Position numbers and translations under genes: made by a program
In this document: piece after piece, positions 1-7,205 of the stretch
Layout: every line of letters starts with the position of its first letter
Position numbering within the stretch: the stretch's first letter is position 1
Notes under the pieces: generated by a model
Database searches by the model: none
What the model was told of the DNA's origin: nothing
Seen by the model: only the letters and a program-made list of their open reading frames with translations
NCBI GenBank assembly: GCA_018400255.1
Contig: JAGYMO010000064.1
Location: 1-12,852 of the forward strand
From: Deltaproteobacteria bacterium
Lineage (GTDB): Bacteria > Desulfobacterota > DSM-4660 > Desulfatiglandales > B25-G16
DNA length: 12,852 bases
Direction of reading: 5' to 3'

Positions 1-877
1 GCCACATAGATGGGGCCTCAGCCGGATTCATCTGCACTGCAGGGGCCACTAAATTAAGGCCGCCTCCAAAGGCGGAAAAAAGCGCTCCTAAAGATAGAAG
101 GGCCAATGCAACAATCAACTGATGCGAGTTTATAAAATCACGGGGCTGGAGCAAGGTAGTAACCGGCAGCGTAGATGCAATAAAGGCATATATAAGTAGG
201 ATAATAGTCCATACGCCTGTGGGGGGAATGCCCATTATCGCAGGCATCTTAAGGGGAACCCAGTAGCCTATTATTACAGTAAGATACATCACGGCAACAG
301 CGATAATCGACCATGTCATGACGTTCGCGCCCTTCTTGTAAATAAGGTGTCCCAGATATACCGCAATAACTACTTCGAACCATACCGGCAGCACGGATGA
401 TGGGTACATATTAAAAATAACCGCAATAACCAATCCGAATACAGCAATAACTATCCATAACTCTAAGAATACGATGAGGAAAAAGAATATCTTTGTCCTA
501 TTATTAACATACTTTGAGGTATACTCAGCTATGGATTTACCCTGGTTTCTCATGGATATGATTAGGGAGCCAAAGTCATGAACAGCACCCATGATTACTG
601 AGCCGATAAAAATCCATAACAGAGCCGGCACCCATCCCCATATAATGGCGATTGCCGGCCCTACAATGGGCCCTGTTCCTGCAATTGATGTAAAATGGTG
701 TCCAAATATAATCTCCTTCCTCGTAGGAACATAATCTATACCGTCCTCCATTTCCACAGACGGAACCTTTGTCTCGCCTGAGATGGCAAAGATCTTTTTG
801 CCAATGTACTTACCATATAATTGATACATAATGATAAAACCGACAAACGTCAGTAACATTATTAGTAAAGCACCCAT
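1..877 (-). CDS. cstA: CstA family carbon starvation / peptide or pyruvate transporter, N-terminal part (runs off left edge)
   Basis: The minus-strand frame is open from an ATG at 877-875 to the window edge, giving 292 codons with no stop, so the 3' part is missing. The protein starts MGALLIMLLTFVGFIIMYQ, a membrane segment, and carries GHHFTSIAGTGPIVGPAIA at residues 59-77 and GAVHDFGSL at 97-105. Both are hallmarks of the CstA N-terminal domain. Several further hydrophobic segments follow, as expected for an inner-membrane protein with many helices. Family members import peptides or pyruvate, classically when carbon is scarce; the substrate cannot be read from this fragment. A strong Shine-Dalgarno AGGAGG (complement of 882-887) lies 4 bases before the ATG and fixes the start. 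A sigma70-like promoter sits about 50 bases upstream. The gene diverges from the TPR gene to the right. The family assignment is firm; the exact subfamily (CstA or BtsT/YjiY type) is open. Confidence 0.93.
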   Translation of the reverse strand, partial: MGALLIMLLTFVGFIIMYQLYGKYIGKKIFAISGETKVPSVEMEDGIDYVPTRKEIIFGHHFTSIAGTGPIVGPAIAIIWGWVPALLWIFIGSVIMGAVHDFGSLIISMRNQGKSIAEYTSKYVNNRTKIFFFLIVFLELWIVIAVFGLVIAVIFNMYPSSVLPVWFEVVIAVYLGHLIYKKGANVMTWSIIAVAVMYLTVIIGYWVPLKMPAIMGIPPTGVWTIILLIYAFIASTLPVTTLLQPRDFINSHQLIVALALLSLGALFSAFGGGLNLVAPAVQMNPAEAPSMW

Positions 878-926
878 AATTCCTCCTTTCAACTGTTTAA
901 ATTGCCAATAATTAGCCTAATGCATA

Positions 927-954
927 ACTATAGAAATTATTGCTCATTAGTCAA
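927..954 (-). promoter_or_regulatory. Putative sigma70-type promoter of the cstA-like gene
   Basis: On the minus strand TTGACT (949-954) is followed after 16 bases by TATAGT (927-932). This puts the start of transcription near 920 and gives a leader of about 40 bases carrying the AGGAGG ribosome site. It is the best promoter-like pair upstream of this gene. It was judged by eye only. Confidence 0.5.
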
Positions 955-994
955 GCTATTTTTGTCTATTGTCAATTTGATGTAACCTTTTTTG

Positions 995-1047
995 GCCGGC
1001 AACTTTTACAATCGCTTAAATATCCTCAGAAGTTGCTGAAGGCCGGC
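995..1047. repeat. Imperfect inverted repeat (GCCGGCAACTT / AAGTTGC-N5-GCCGGC)
   Basis: GCCGGCAACTT at 995-1005 is mirrored by AAGTTGC at 1030-1036 and, after a 5-base insert, GCCGGC at 1042-1047. The 7-base GCAACTT/AAGTTGC pairing is perfect. GCCGGC is self-complementary, so the arms can also pair with themselves. It lies about 40 bases upstream of the -35 of the cstA-like promoter, where an operator or a small hairpin would fit. No function is demonstrated. Confidence 0.4.
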
Positions 1048-1322
1048 ACATACAAGCTTTTAAATAAATGAGTCCTCTCTTGAAATGCGTCTTGTAACTG
1101 CAGCGTCTTTTTACCCGCAAAAAAGCCTTTGAGCTAATCGACTTATTAACATTCTGCACGTATTACAAATACTGCGCAGATAACAGCTCGTGATTTCCTT
1201 ACGGAGTAAAGGTAACAGTGAAGTCAATGATATTTAGTGGTCTTACATAATAATATCAGACTCCATGCGTCTCAATGTATCTTAGTATGCCAAAGCAACC
1301 CGGCAAAATTAATTGTTTCACC

Positions 1323-1352
1323 TTGCCATTATTTCCCTACCGGTGTTATAAA
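1323..1352 (+). promoter_or_regulatory. Putative promoter of the TPR gene
   Basis: TTGCCA (1323-1328) and TATAAA (1347-1352) are separated by 18 bases. Transcription would begin near 1359, downstream of the ATG at 1275 and upstream of the ATG at 1392. This agrees with the later start for the TPR protein. AT-rich DNA yields such matches by chance, so this is tentative. Confidence 0.4.
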
Positions 1353-1391
1353 ACAATAAAGCGGTTAAGTATCATTAAGTGGAGAAATTTA

Positions 1392-2615
1392 ATGGGGTTT
1401 TTAAAAATATTTTCCGGGAAGGATCCCGAGGAATACGAGAAAAAGGGAGATAGTCTCTTTAGCGAAAAAAAATATGGCCTTGCAAAGATTGAATATGAAA
1501 CTGCCTTAGAAAAATATAAAAAAAGATATCCAGACAATACCGATATTAAAAATACTATTCAGTCGAAAATAACCAAGAGCAAGGAGTTTCTGGCCCTTCA
1601 ACATAAAAAAACGGCCGAAGAATTGATAAATTCTCAATTGTTCGATGATGCGGAAGAGATAATCTCTCTTGCCCTTGAATTAACACGTGACCCAAAGTTA
1701 AAAATTGATTTAGAGGAAAGGCTGAAAGAAATTCATAAGCATTCAACCTCAGAAAAAATTATTGACCCATATGACCATAACACTCAGTTTGAAGAGACTG
1801 AGAAGCAATTTTATCAAGAGGAAGAATATTTTAGTGCCCTGTGTAATTCATTGCCGGAGGAAATACAAAACGCATATCAAGGCTATGGAGAACCCTTTAA
1901 GGTTGGTTACATAGCCTTAAACAAGGGAGATTTTGAGCTTGCTGAGGCCAAATTATACCAGGCCATGGAGGAAAATCAATTATCAGGTAGCTTTATAAAC
2001 TTGGAACTGGCCACAGCCTGCCTTAATCTACAAAAGCATGAAGAGGCCCGAGTTTTATTAGAGGATTTTATAAAAAAACGCCCAGATTTACCTCATGGAT
2101 ATCAACTGTTGTGTGAACTTTTTTTGGAACAAGGTGAATACGACCATGCACAAGAAATACTTCTTTCCTGCCCTGATGAATTAGTTAACTCTTTGTCTAT
2201 TCAACTTTTAAGAGGTGAAATACTCTTTCAGGCTGAAAGGTATCAGGAGGCCGAATCCCTCTATCTTGAATACCTAAAATCTTCAGGTTGGGATGAAAGC
2301 ATCGCTCGATCATTGGCCAAGACTTATGAGGCACTCCTTGAAAAAGAAAAGGCGATGGATATGTATAGTGAAATAATGAGCCAATCTAAAAGTTGTGGTA
2401 ACAGAATCGACCCATTTATAAAGAGAAGGTTTGCGGACCTATGTTTCGAATCCAAAATTGCCTCAAAGGACATACTGGAGTTATATCTCTCCCTCGTCCA
2501 GGAAGACCCCGATAATAAAGACTATTATTTTGAGAGGATCAGCCAGATATACTCCGCCCAGGGAAACGAAAAAGAGTCTCGTCGATACAAGGCATTATCG
2601 TATAAAAAGGAATAA
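1392..2615 (+). CDS. Tetratricopeptide (TPR) repeat protein, cytoplasmic, function unknown
   Basis: The protein has 407 residues from the ATG at 1392. That start is chosen because GGAG (1381-1384) lies 7 bases before it and because the alternative in-frame ATG at 1275 adds 39 residues that look unlike the rest and would precede the likely promoter. It is helical and charged, with no signal peptide or membrane segment. A first TPR-like unit spans about residues 15-47 (GDSLFSEKKYGLAKIEYETA). After a less regular, acidic stretch, further units follow at about 169-200 (GYIALNKGDFELAEAKLYQA), 203-236, 237-268, 270-303 (GEILFQAERYQEAESLYLEY) and 304-337, with a degenerate unit at the C-terminus. 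TPR arrays are scaffolds for protein-protein contact. No catalytic domain is visible and the partner is unknown. It is transcribed divergently from the cstA-like gene and is followed after 112 bases by the MFS gene. No terminator is evident between them. Confidence 0.85.
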   Translation: MGFLKIFSGKDPEEYEKKGDSLFSEKKYGLAKIEYETALEKYKKRYPDNTDIKNTIQSKITKSKEFLALQHKKTAEELINSQLFDDAEEIISLALELTRDPKLKIDLEERLKEIHKHSTSEKIIDPYDHNTQFEETEKQFYQEEEYFSALCNSLPEEIQNAYQGYGEPFKVGYIALNKGDFELAEAKLYQAMEENQLSGSFINLELATACLNLQKHEEARVLLEDFIKKRPDLPHGYQLLCELFLEQGEYDHAQEILLSCPDELVNSLSIQLLRGEILFQAERYQEAESLYLEYLKSSGWDESIARSLAKTYEALLEKEKAMDMYSEIMSQSKSCGNRIDPFIKRRFADLCFESKIASKDILELYLSLVQEDPDNKDYYFERISQIYSAQGNEKESRRYKALSYKKE

Positions 2616-2727
2616 TGCCTTGCAGCATGTCTGTTAGTAATAAAATCAGCTCATAAACTTTACCATAAGAAATAAATTATGATAGAAAATAACATCTGCG
2701 TGAGAGGATTGTTTTTGGATTTTTTCG

Positions 2728-3969
2728 ATGAATAATATAAAAGGGCATGAATATTATTACGGCTATGTCATTGTAGTCGCATGCTTTGGAATACAGGCCA
2801 TTGGTATAGGGACCTATGTATCATATGGCGTATTTTTTAATTCCTTAGCATCGGAATTTGGCTGGTCAAGGGCTGCAATATCCGGTGCATCTTCCATCGC
2901 CTTTTTTATCATGGGGCTCCTTGGCATCTTTGTGGGTAGATTAAATGATAAAATAGGGCCTAAAAATGTAATGGCCGTTACCGGCTTTTTATTTGGGTTA
3001 GGCCATATACTCATGTCACGACTTACTACTGTATGGCAACTGTATATGTTTTACAGTTTTATAGTCGGCATTGGTTTGAGCTCTGTTGATGTCATTGCCC
3101 TAAGCACCACGGCTCGATGGTTTGTTAAAAAAAGGGGTATAATGACCGGCATTGTCAAAATTGGCACAGGCGCAGGTCAGCTTATAATGCCGCTTGCAGC
3201 AAGCATACTTATCAGCAAATACGGCTGGCGTGCATCATACAACATTATAGGTATAGCTGTTCTCGTATTCCTTGTGGCGATCTCTCAATTACTCAAGCGC
3301 AACCCGGCCCACATTGATTTATTCAGCAATTATAGTGGAGAAACATCACCTGATAATCAGGTTCCATCTAATAAAGGTCTTCATCTTAATGAGGCCCTAC
3401 GTACCAAGCAGTTTTGGGCAATTTGTTCGACAAATCTTACCATTGTCTTTTGTTTTCTGATCATAATACTGCATATCGTACCTTACGCGCAGGATATAGG
3501 GTTTTCTGCAACTAAGGCGGCGACTGTACTTTCCACTATTGGCGGAGTTAGCATGGTAGGCAGGTTTATCATAGGTTTTACCATTGACCGGATTGGCAGT
3601 AAAAGATCGATGATTTTATGCATTATTTTACTCATCGCCGGGCTTTTTTTGTTGCAAGTTGCCAAAGAACTATGGGTTCTCTACCTTTTCGCCGTGATTT
3701 ATGGCATCTCCCACGGCGGGTATTTTACCACCATGTCACCAATTGTTGCCGAATTCTTCGGCATAACCGCCCATGGTGTACTTTTTGGTATAGTTGCATT
3801 CAGTGGTACTGTGGGAGGCGCCATAGGCCCAATTCTTGCGGGGCACATATTTGATGTCACTGCTGGATATAGCCTTGCCATCTGGCTTTCTATTTTAATG
3901 GCTTCCTTGGGGCTTCTTCTGTTGACCCTGCTTAAACCAATAGAAAAAGTTGCTTGGAAAGAAATTTGA
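2728..3969 (+). CDS. MFS transporter, OFA (oxalate/formate antiporter) / monocarboxylate-type
   Basis: This 413-residue membrane protein shows the 12-helix major facilitator layout with a hydrophilic central loop at about residues 190-226. The N-terminal YYGYVIVVACF and YGVFFNSLASEFGWSRAAIS resemble the first helices of the OFA and monocarboxylate-porter families. The cytoplasmic MFS motif A appears after helix 2 (GRLNDKIGPK, 70-79) and again in the second half (GRFIIGFTIDRIGSKR, 278-293). Relatives exchange or import small carboxylates such as oxalate, formate, lactate or pyruvate across the inner membrane; the substrate here is undetermined. The ATG at 2728 has no good Shine-Dalgarno. GAGAGG at 2702-2707 is too far away, and an in-frame stop at 2701 limits any extension, so translation may be weak or start at a nearby non-ATG codon. 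Helping sucCD by carboxylate uptake is conceivable, but only from proximity. Confidence 0.9.
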   Translation: MNNIKGHEYYYGYVIVVACFGIQAIGIGTYVSYGVFFNSLASEFGWSRAAISGASSIAFFIMGLLGIFVGRLNDKIGPKNVMAVTGFLFGLGHILMSRLTTVWQLYMFYSFIVGIGLSSVDVIALSTTARWFVKKRGIMTGIVKIGTGAGQLIMPLAASILISKYGWRASYNIIGIAVLVFLVAISQLLKRNPAHIDLFSNYSGETSPDNQVPSNKGLHLNEALRTKQFWAICSTNLTIVFCFLIIILHIVPYAQDIGFSATKAATVLSTIGGVSMVGRFIIGFTIDRIGSKRSMILCIILLIAGLFLLQVAKELWVLYLFAVIYGISHGGYFTTMSPIVAEFFGITAHGVLFGIVAFSGTVGGAIGPILAGHIFDVTAGYSLAIWLSILMASLGLLLLTLLKPIEKVAWKEI

Positions 3970-3988
3970 GCCTACCCAATCACCGCCT

Positions 3989-4000
3989 AACAATATTGTT
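3989..4000. other. 12-base perfect palindrome after the MFS gene
   Basis: AACAATATTGTT is its own reverse complement and begins 19 bases past the MFS stop codon. There is no GC stem or T-run, so it is not an intrinsic terminator. It could be a regulator half-site pair or chance in AT-rich DNA. Confidence 0.2.
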
Positions 4001-4097
4001 TATCCGTTGTTCCCTATCTAGGAGCGCCTTCCGGAAATAAAGCTTAATATTTATCCTTGCATTCTAATGGAAAAAAATAATAGTATTCTTTACTGTT

Positions 4098-4125
4098 TTT
4101 ACATGATAAAATAAAAAAATATGAA
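4098..4125 (+). promoter_or_regulatory. Candidate promoter of sucC-sucD-tatA
   Basis: TTTACA (4098-4103) and TATGAA (4120-4125) have a 16-base spacer in the very AT-rich 259-base gap before sucC. This would give a leader of about 100 bases. Several other weak pairs exist in the same stretch, so the exact site is uncertain. Confidence 0.3.
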
Positions 4126-4228
4126 AGTAGATTGCAAAATTGTTTATCATTACTAATGGTCTTCTAATCTTTTAGTGACGATCTTTTAATTTTTAATTTC
4201 TTAAATTTCTTTCAGGGAGTTACGTACT

Positions 4229-5395
4229 ATGAAAATCCATGAGTATCAGGCAAAGGAGCTCTTTCGCAATGCCGGCATACCAGTTCCAAAAGGCGACGTG
4301 GCTGCTTCACCAGAAGAGGCTTTAGAGATTGCTAAAACAATTGATGGGCCTCCCTGGGTCGTAAAGGCTCAAATTCACGCAGGTGGAAGAGGAAAAGGCG
4401 GCGGTGTAAAGGTAGTAAAAAGCATTGAAGAGGTTAAAAAAGCGGCTGAAGACATTCTTTCCAAACCCCTTATTACCCATCAAACAGGCCCTAATGGACA
4501 AAAGGTACGAAATCTTTTGGTAGAGGAAGGGCTTGATATTGAAAGGGAATTTTATCTTGGCATTGTTATTGATAGAAAAATAGAGTCTCCTGCAATGATA
4601 TTTAGCCAGGCAGGCGGGATGGAAATCGAAGAGGTATCAGCCAAAAGCCCTGAATTACTTTTCCTTGAAAATATAGATATTACAAATGGTTTTTTGCCTT
4701 ACCAGGCCAGAAACTTTTTCTTTGGTGTAGAGCCAATGTTGGATAAAAACCTATTAAGGGAATTTTCCTCCATAATGTCGAAACTCTATAATTTATTTAT
4801 ATCAAATGACTGCTCTTTAGTGGAGATTAACCCCTTGGTAGTAACCAGTTCTGGAAGGGTAGTAGCATTAGACGCAAAGATAAACTTTGACGATAATGCC
4901 CTTTTCAGGCAAAAAAATATCGCCACGCTTCACGATCCTTATGAGATGGATGAACTGGAGGCAGAGGCATCCAAGTATAGTCTGAATTATATCAGGCTTG
5001 ATGGCAATATTGGGGCCATGGTTAATGGCGCTGGATTGGCTATGGCAACAATGGATGTCATTAAACTTGCCGGTGCTGAACCAGCAAATTTCCTTGATGT
5101 CGGGGGTGGCGCTACTGAGGAAATGGTTAAAAATGGCCTTAAAATAATCCTTGCCGATAACAGGGTAAAGGCAGTCTTAATAAATATATTCGGTGGCATA
5201 ATGAGATGTGATGTCCTTGCAAGGGGCGTAGTTAATGCTGCTAAAGAAGTTGAGATTAAGGTTCCCCTCATTGTCAGGCTGGAGGGCACCAATGTTCAAG
5301 AGGGAAGGGCAATATTGAAAAACTCAGACCTTGATTTTTCAGTAGCCAGAGACATAGAGGATGCCGCTGAAATGGTGGCTGAGCAGGTAAGCTGA
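4229..5395 (+). CDS. sucC: Succinyl-CoA synthetase (ADP-forming), beta subunit
   Basis: SucC with SucD converts succinyl-CoA, ADP (or GDP) and phosphate to succinate, CoA and ATP (or GTP) in the TCA cycle, reversibly and in the cytoplasm. The 388-residue length equals the usual family size. The ATP-grasp domain fills the N-terminal half: MKIHEYQAKELF at the start, the lysine in WVVKAQ (K46), the glycine-rich GGRGKGGG (52-59), and the metal-binding E199 and N201 in VEINPL with D215 in ALDAK. The C-terminal CoA-ligase domain shows GNIGAMVNGAGLAMATMD (259-276), LDVGGGA (289-295) and NIFGGI (319-324). The ribosome site GGGAG (4215-4219) sits 9 bases before the ATG. sucD follows after 35 bases and both are surely co-transcribed. 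No key residue is missing. Nucleotide specificity (ADP or GDP) cannot be settled by eye. Confidence 0.98.
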   Translation: MKIHEYQAKELFRNAGIPVPKGDVAASPEEALEIAKTIDGPPWVVKAQIHAGGRGKGGGVKVVKSIEEVKKAAEDILSKPLITHQTGPNGQKVRNLLVEEGLDIEREFYLGIVIDRKIESPAMIFSQAGGMEIEEVSAKSPELLFLENIDITNGFLPYQARNFFFGVEPMLDKNLLREFSSIMSKLYNLFISNDCSLVEINPLVVTSSGRVVALDAKINFDDNALFRQKNIATLHDPYEMDELEAEASKYSLNYIRLDGNIGAMVNGAGLAMATMDVIKLAGAEPANFLDVGGGATEEMVKNGLKIILADNRVKAVLINIFGGIMRCDVLARGVVNAAKEVEIKVPLIVRLEGTNVQEGRAILKNSDLDFSVARDIEDAAEMVAEQVS

Positions 5396-5430
5396 AACAA
5401 TTAATTCTAGGATAACAACGGGGTATTCAT

Positions 5431-6300
5431 ATGGGTATTTTGGTTGATGAGGGCACAAAAGTCGTTGTTCAAGGTATAACAGGAAAAGAAGGGGCATTTC
5501 ATGCCAGGCAGATGATATCATACGGAACAAATGTCGTAGCAGGCGTAACACCTGGAAAAGGTGGGGAAAAACTCGATGGTGTGCCTGTTTTAGACAGGGT
5601 AAAAGACGCTGCAAATCTTTATGATGCTAATGTGTCATGTATCTTTGTACCGCCTCCCTTTGCTGCAGACGCCATAATCGAGGCTGCGCAGGCAGGGATT
5701 AAAGTCATTGTTTGTATTACTGAGGGAATTCCCACTATTGATATGATTAAGGTAGCTCATTTTATCAGAAATTGTGGTGCAGTTCTCATTGGGCCAAACA
5801 CACCTGGGATTATATCCCCCGGCAAAACAAAGGTTGGCATAATGCCTGGGCCGATCCATAAGGAGGGCGGTATTGGTGTAATTTCAAGGAGCGGAACTCT
5901 TACCTATGAGGTTGTTGACCAGTTAACACGTGTTGGACTCGGACAATCAACATGTATTGGTTTAGGCGGAGATCCCATTGTTGGAACATCTTTTATTGAC
6001 CATCTAAAAAGGTTCAAAAACGACAAGCAGACGAATGGGGTAGTTCTTATAGGGGAAATAGGTGGCAGCGCTGAGGAAGAGGCAGCTGAATATATAAAAG
6101 ATGAGTTTGATAAGCCTGTTGTAGCATTCATCGCTGGGCAGACAGCACCCCCTGGAAGACGAATGGGGCATGCTGGGGCCATCATATCCGGGGGAAAAGG
6201 CAAGGCGTCTGATAAAATAGACGCCCTTAAGTCTCATGGAATAGCTGTCGTACTTAATCTTGGTCAATTAGGAAAGACAGCCCGGGAGGCATTCATTTAA
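5431..6300 (+). CDS. sucD: Succinyl-CoA synthetase, alpha subunit
   Basis: This subunit binds CoA and carries the phosphohistidine that relays phosphate between succinyl-phosphate and the nucleotide bound by SucC. It has 289 residues, standard for the family. The N-terminal Rossmann-like CoA-binding domain has GITGKEGAFH (15-24) and VTPGKGG (39-45). GPNTPGIISPG (121-131) marks the ligase domain. The active-site histidine is H247 in GRRMGHAGAIISGGKGKA, matching the position of E. coli His246. The ribosome site is weak, a GGGG run at 5419-5422 before the ATG at 5431, so translation may be coupled to sucC 35 bases upstream. The tatA-like gene starts 37 bases after the stop. Confidence 0.98.
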   Translation: MGILVDEGTKVVVQGITGKEGAFHARQMISYGTNVVAGVTPGKGGEKLDGVPVLDRVKDAANLYDANVSCIFVPPPFAADAIIEAAQAGIKVIVCITEGIPTIDMIKVAHFIRNCGAVLIGPNTPGIISPGKTKVGIMPGPIHKEGGIGVISRSGTLTYEVVDQLTRVGLGQSTCIGLGGDPIVGTSFIDHLKRFKNDKQTNGVVLIGEIGGSAEEEAAEYIKDEFDKPVVAFIAGQTAPPGRRMGHAGAIISGGKGKASDKIDALKSHGIAVVLNLGQLGKTAREAFI

Positions 6301-6337
6301 TTTTACAGATTACAAAACTATCTAAAGAGGTGTGAAT

Positions 6338-6535
6338 ATGTTTGGTTTAGGTATGCCGGAATTACTTATAATTTTGGTTATTATACTGATAATTTTTGGG
6401 GCAGGAAAGCTTCCCCAAATAGGAAAAGGTTTGGGTCAGGGGATAAAGAATTTCAGGGAGTCAACTTCATCTAAACCTGAAGAAATTCCGCCGGAGACTG
6501 GGGATAAGAAGGACTCCGAAAAGGATAAGTCTTGA
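6338..6535 (+). CDS. tatA: Sec-independent (twin-arginine) translocase subunit, TatA/TatE type
   Basis: TatA oligomerises with TatC (and TatB where present) to move folded proteins bearing twin-arginine signals across the inner membrane. The 65-residue product has the typical order: a short N-terminus, a transmembrane helix at about 7-20 (PELLIILVIILIIFG), the hinge FG followed by AGKLPQIGKGLGQGIKNFRES, an amphipathic helix at about 24-40, and a charged, disordered tail rich in Lys, Glu and Pro. The start at ATG 6338 is preferred over GTG 6332 because GAGG (6327-6330) lies 7 bases before the ATG and runs almost into the GTG. It follows sucD after 37 bases and is probably in that operon. No tatC is present here. 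TatA and TatB are hard to tell apart in such short proteins, but the FGxGKLPxxGK hinge favours TatA. Confidence 0.93.
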   Translation: MFGLGMPELLIILVIILIIFGAGKLPQIGKGLGQGIKNFRESTSSKPEEIPPETGDKKDSEKDKS

Positions 6536-6551
6536 TACATGTTTCCAATCT

Positions 6552-6968
6552 TTAAAAGGGTATCTCGTCCTCATTTGAATCTGGCGGTTCTTCCGGTGGA
6601 GGGGTCTCATCAAAGGAGCCAGGTTGTCCGGATTTATCCGCCCTATCTAACATTTGCATTCCCTGTGCTATAATTTCTGTAGTATACCTTTTATTACCAT
6701 CTCGGTCATCCCACGAACGTGTCTGTAATCTCCCCTCAATATAAACCATGCTACCCTTATGCAGGTATTGTCCGCATATTTCACCAAGCTTTCTCCACGC
6801 AACTATCCTATGCCATTCGGTTCTCTCCTGCCTTTGCCCCTCTTTCGTTGACCATTGCTCTGTGGTAGCCATTCTAAAGTTGGCAACCGCTGTACCACTT
6901 GCTGTATAACGTATTTCAGGATCAGCCCCAAGATACCCTACCAATATGACCTTGTTTATACTTGCCAT
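6552..6968 (-). CDS. ssb: Single-stranded DNA-binding protein
   Basis: SSB coats single-stranded DNA during replication, repair and recombination and recruits partner enzymes through its C-terminal tip. The 138-residue protein begins with the OB-fold (about 4-106): MASINKVILVGYLGADPEIRY, then ANFRMATTEQW, TEWHRIVAWRKLGEICGQYL and KGSMVYIEGRLQTRSW. These are canonical strands with the usual stacking aromatics. A short Pro-rich acidic linker (about 107-131) leads to the interaction tip NEDEIPF. The linker is shorter than in E. coli (178 residues) but normal for many bacteria. The ribosome site GAGGGG is 8 bases before the ATG. The gene converges on tatA with only 16 bases between the stops and no visible terminator, so the transcripts may overlap. 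It stands alone, without the rpsF or rpsR neighbours often seen. Confidence 0.97.
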   Translation of the reverse strand: MASINKVILVGYLGADPEIRYTASGTAVANFRMATTEQWSTKEGQRQERTEWHRIVAWRKLGEICGQYLHKGSMVYIEGRLQTRSWDDRDGNKRYTTEIIAQGMQMLDRADKSGQPGSFDETPPPEEPPDSNEDEIPF

Positions 6969-7042
6969 AAAAAACCCCTCTTTACTGATTACTTCTTAAA
7001 CTTAGCATGGATACTAATAAAATAAAAAAGAAAAAATAATCT

Positions 7043-7075
7043 ATTATAAATATAAAATCGTGGAAGGTTTGTTAA
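7043..7075 (-). promoter_or_regulatory. Candidate promoter of ssb
   Basis: On the minus strand TTAACA (7070-7075) is followed 17 bases later by TATTTA (7047-7052), overlapping a perfect TATAAT (7043-7048) at a longer 21-base spacing. Either -10 would give a leader of roughly 70 bases. The region 6969-7205 is very AT-rich, so chance matches are likely. Confidence 0.35.
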
Positions 7076-7125
7076 TAAACACTGGGTAAAAAATATAACG
7101 TATAATTAAATAGAAATTTGACATA

Positions 7126-7163
7126 GTTGCAGTGCATAACGAAATAAAAAAATGCTGTGCAAC
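7126..7163. repeat. Imperfect hairpin after the CFI-box gene
   Basis: GTTGCAGTGCAT (7126-7137) and ATGCTGTGCAAC (7152-7163) pair at 10 of 12 positions around a 14-base AT-rich loop. The two mismatches are adjacent. It lies about 43 bases past the stop of the 7206-9239 gene. It lacks a following T-run on the minus strand, so it is a weak candidate for transcript-end stabilisation, not a clear terminator. Confidence 0.3.
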
Positions 7164-7205
7164 ATCATTACCTGCCTATTCTAATTAAATGTATCCCTTT
7201 TAACC

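Larger units (their letters stand above)
888..1391. other. Intergenic region between divergent cstA-like and TPR genes
   Basis: About 500 bases lie between the two divergent starts. They contain the cstA-side promoter (927-954), an imperfect inverted repeat (995-1047), a small AT-rich CTTTTT/AAAAAG inverted repeat near 1110-1128, and a promoter-like pair before the TPR gene (1323-1352). I see no convincing gene, tRNA or insertion-sequence end. An in-frame upstream ATG at 1275 exists but is probably not used. Confidence 0.6.

Noticed and set aside
1275..1391. N-terminal extension of the TPR protein from the ATG at 1275
   Set aside because: The extra 39 residues look unlike the rest, the ATG at 1275 lacks a ribosome site, and the probable promoter lies downstream of it. 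The ATG at 1392 has GGAG at good spacing.
3989..4000. Terminator after the MFS gene
   Set aside because: The AACAATATTGTT palindrome has too little GC to form a stable terminator stem and no T-run follows.
4987..5292. Open frame of 101 codons on the minus strand inside sucC
   Set aside because: It is the antisense of strongly conserved sucC sequence, with no ribosome site or recognisable protein features. The same holds for antisense frames in sucD (5904-6203) and groEL (11284-11625).
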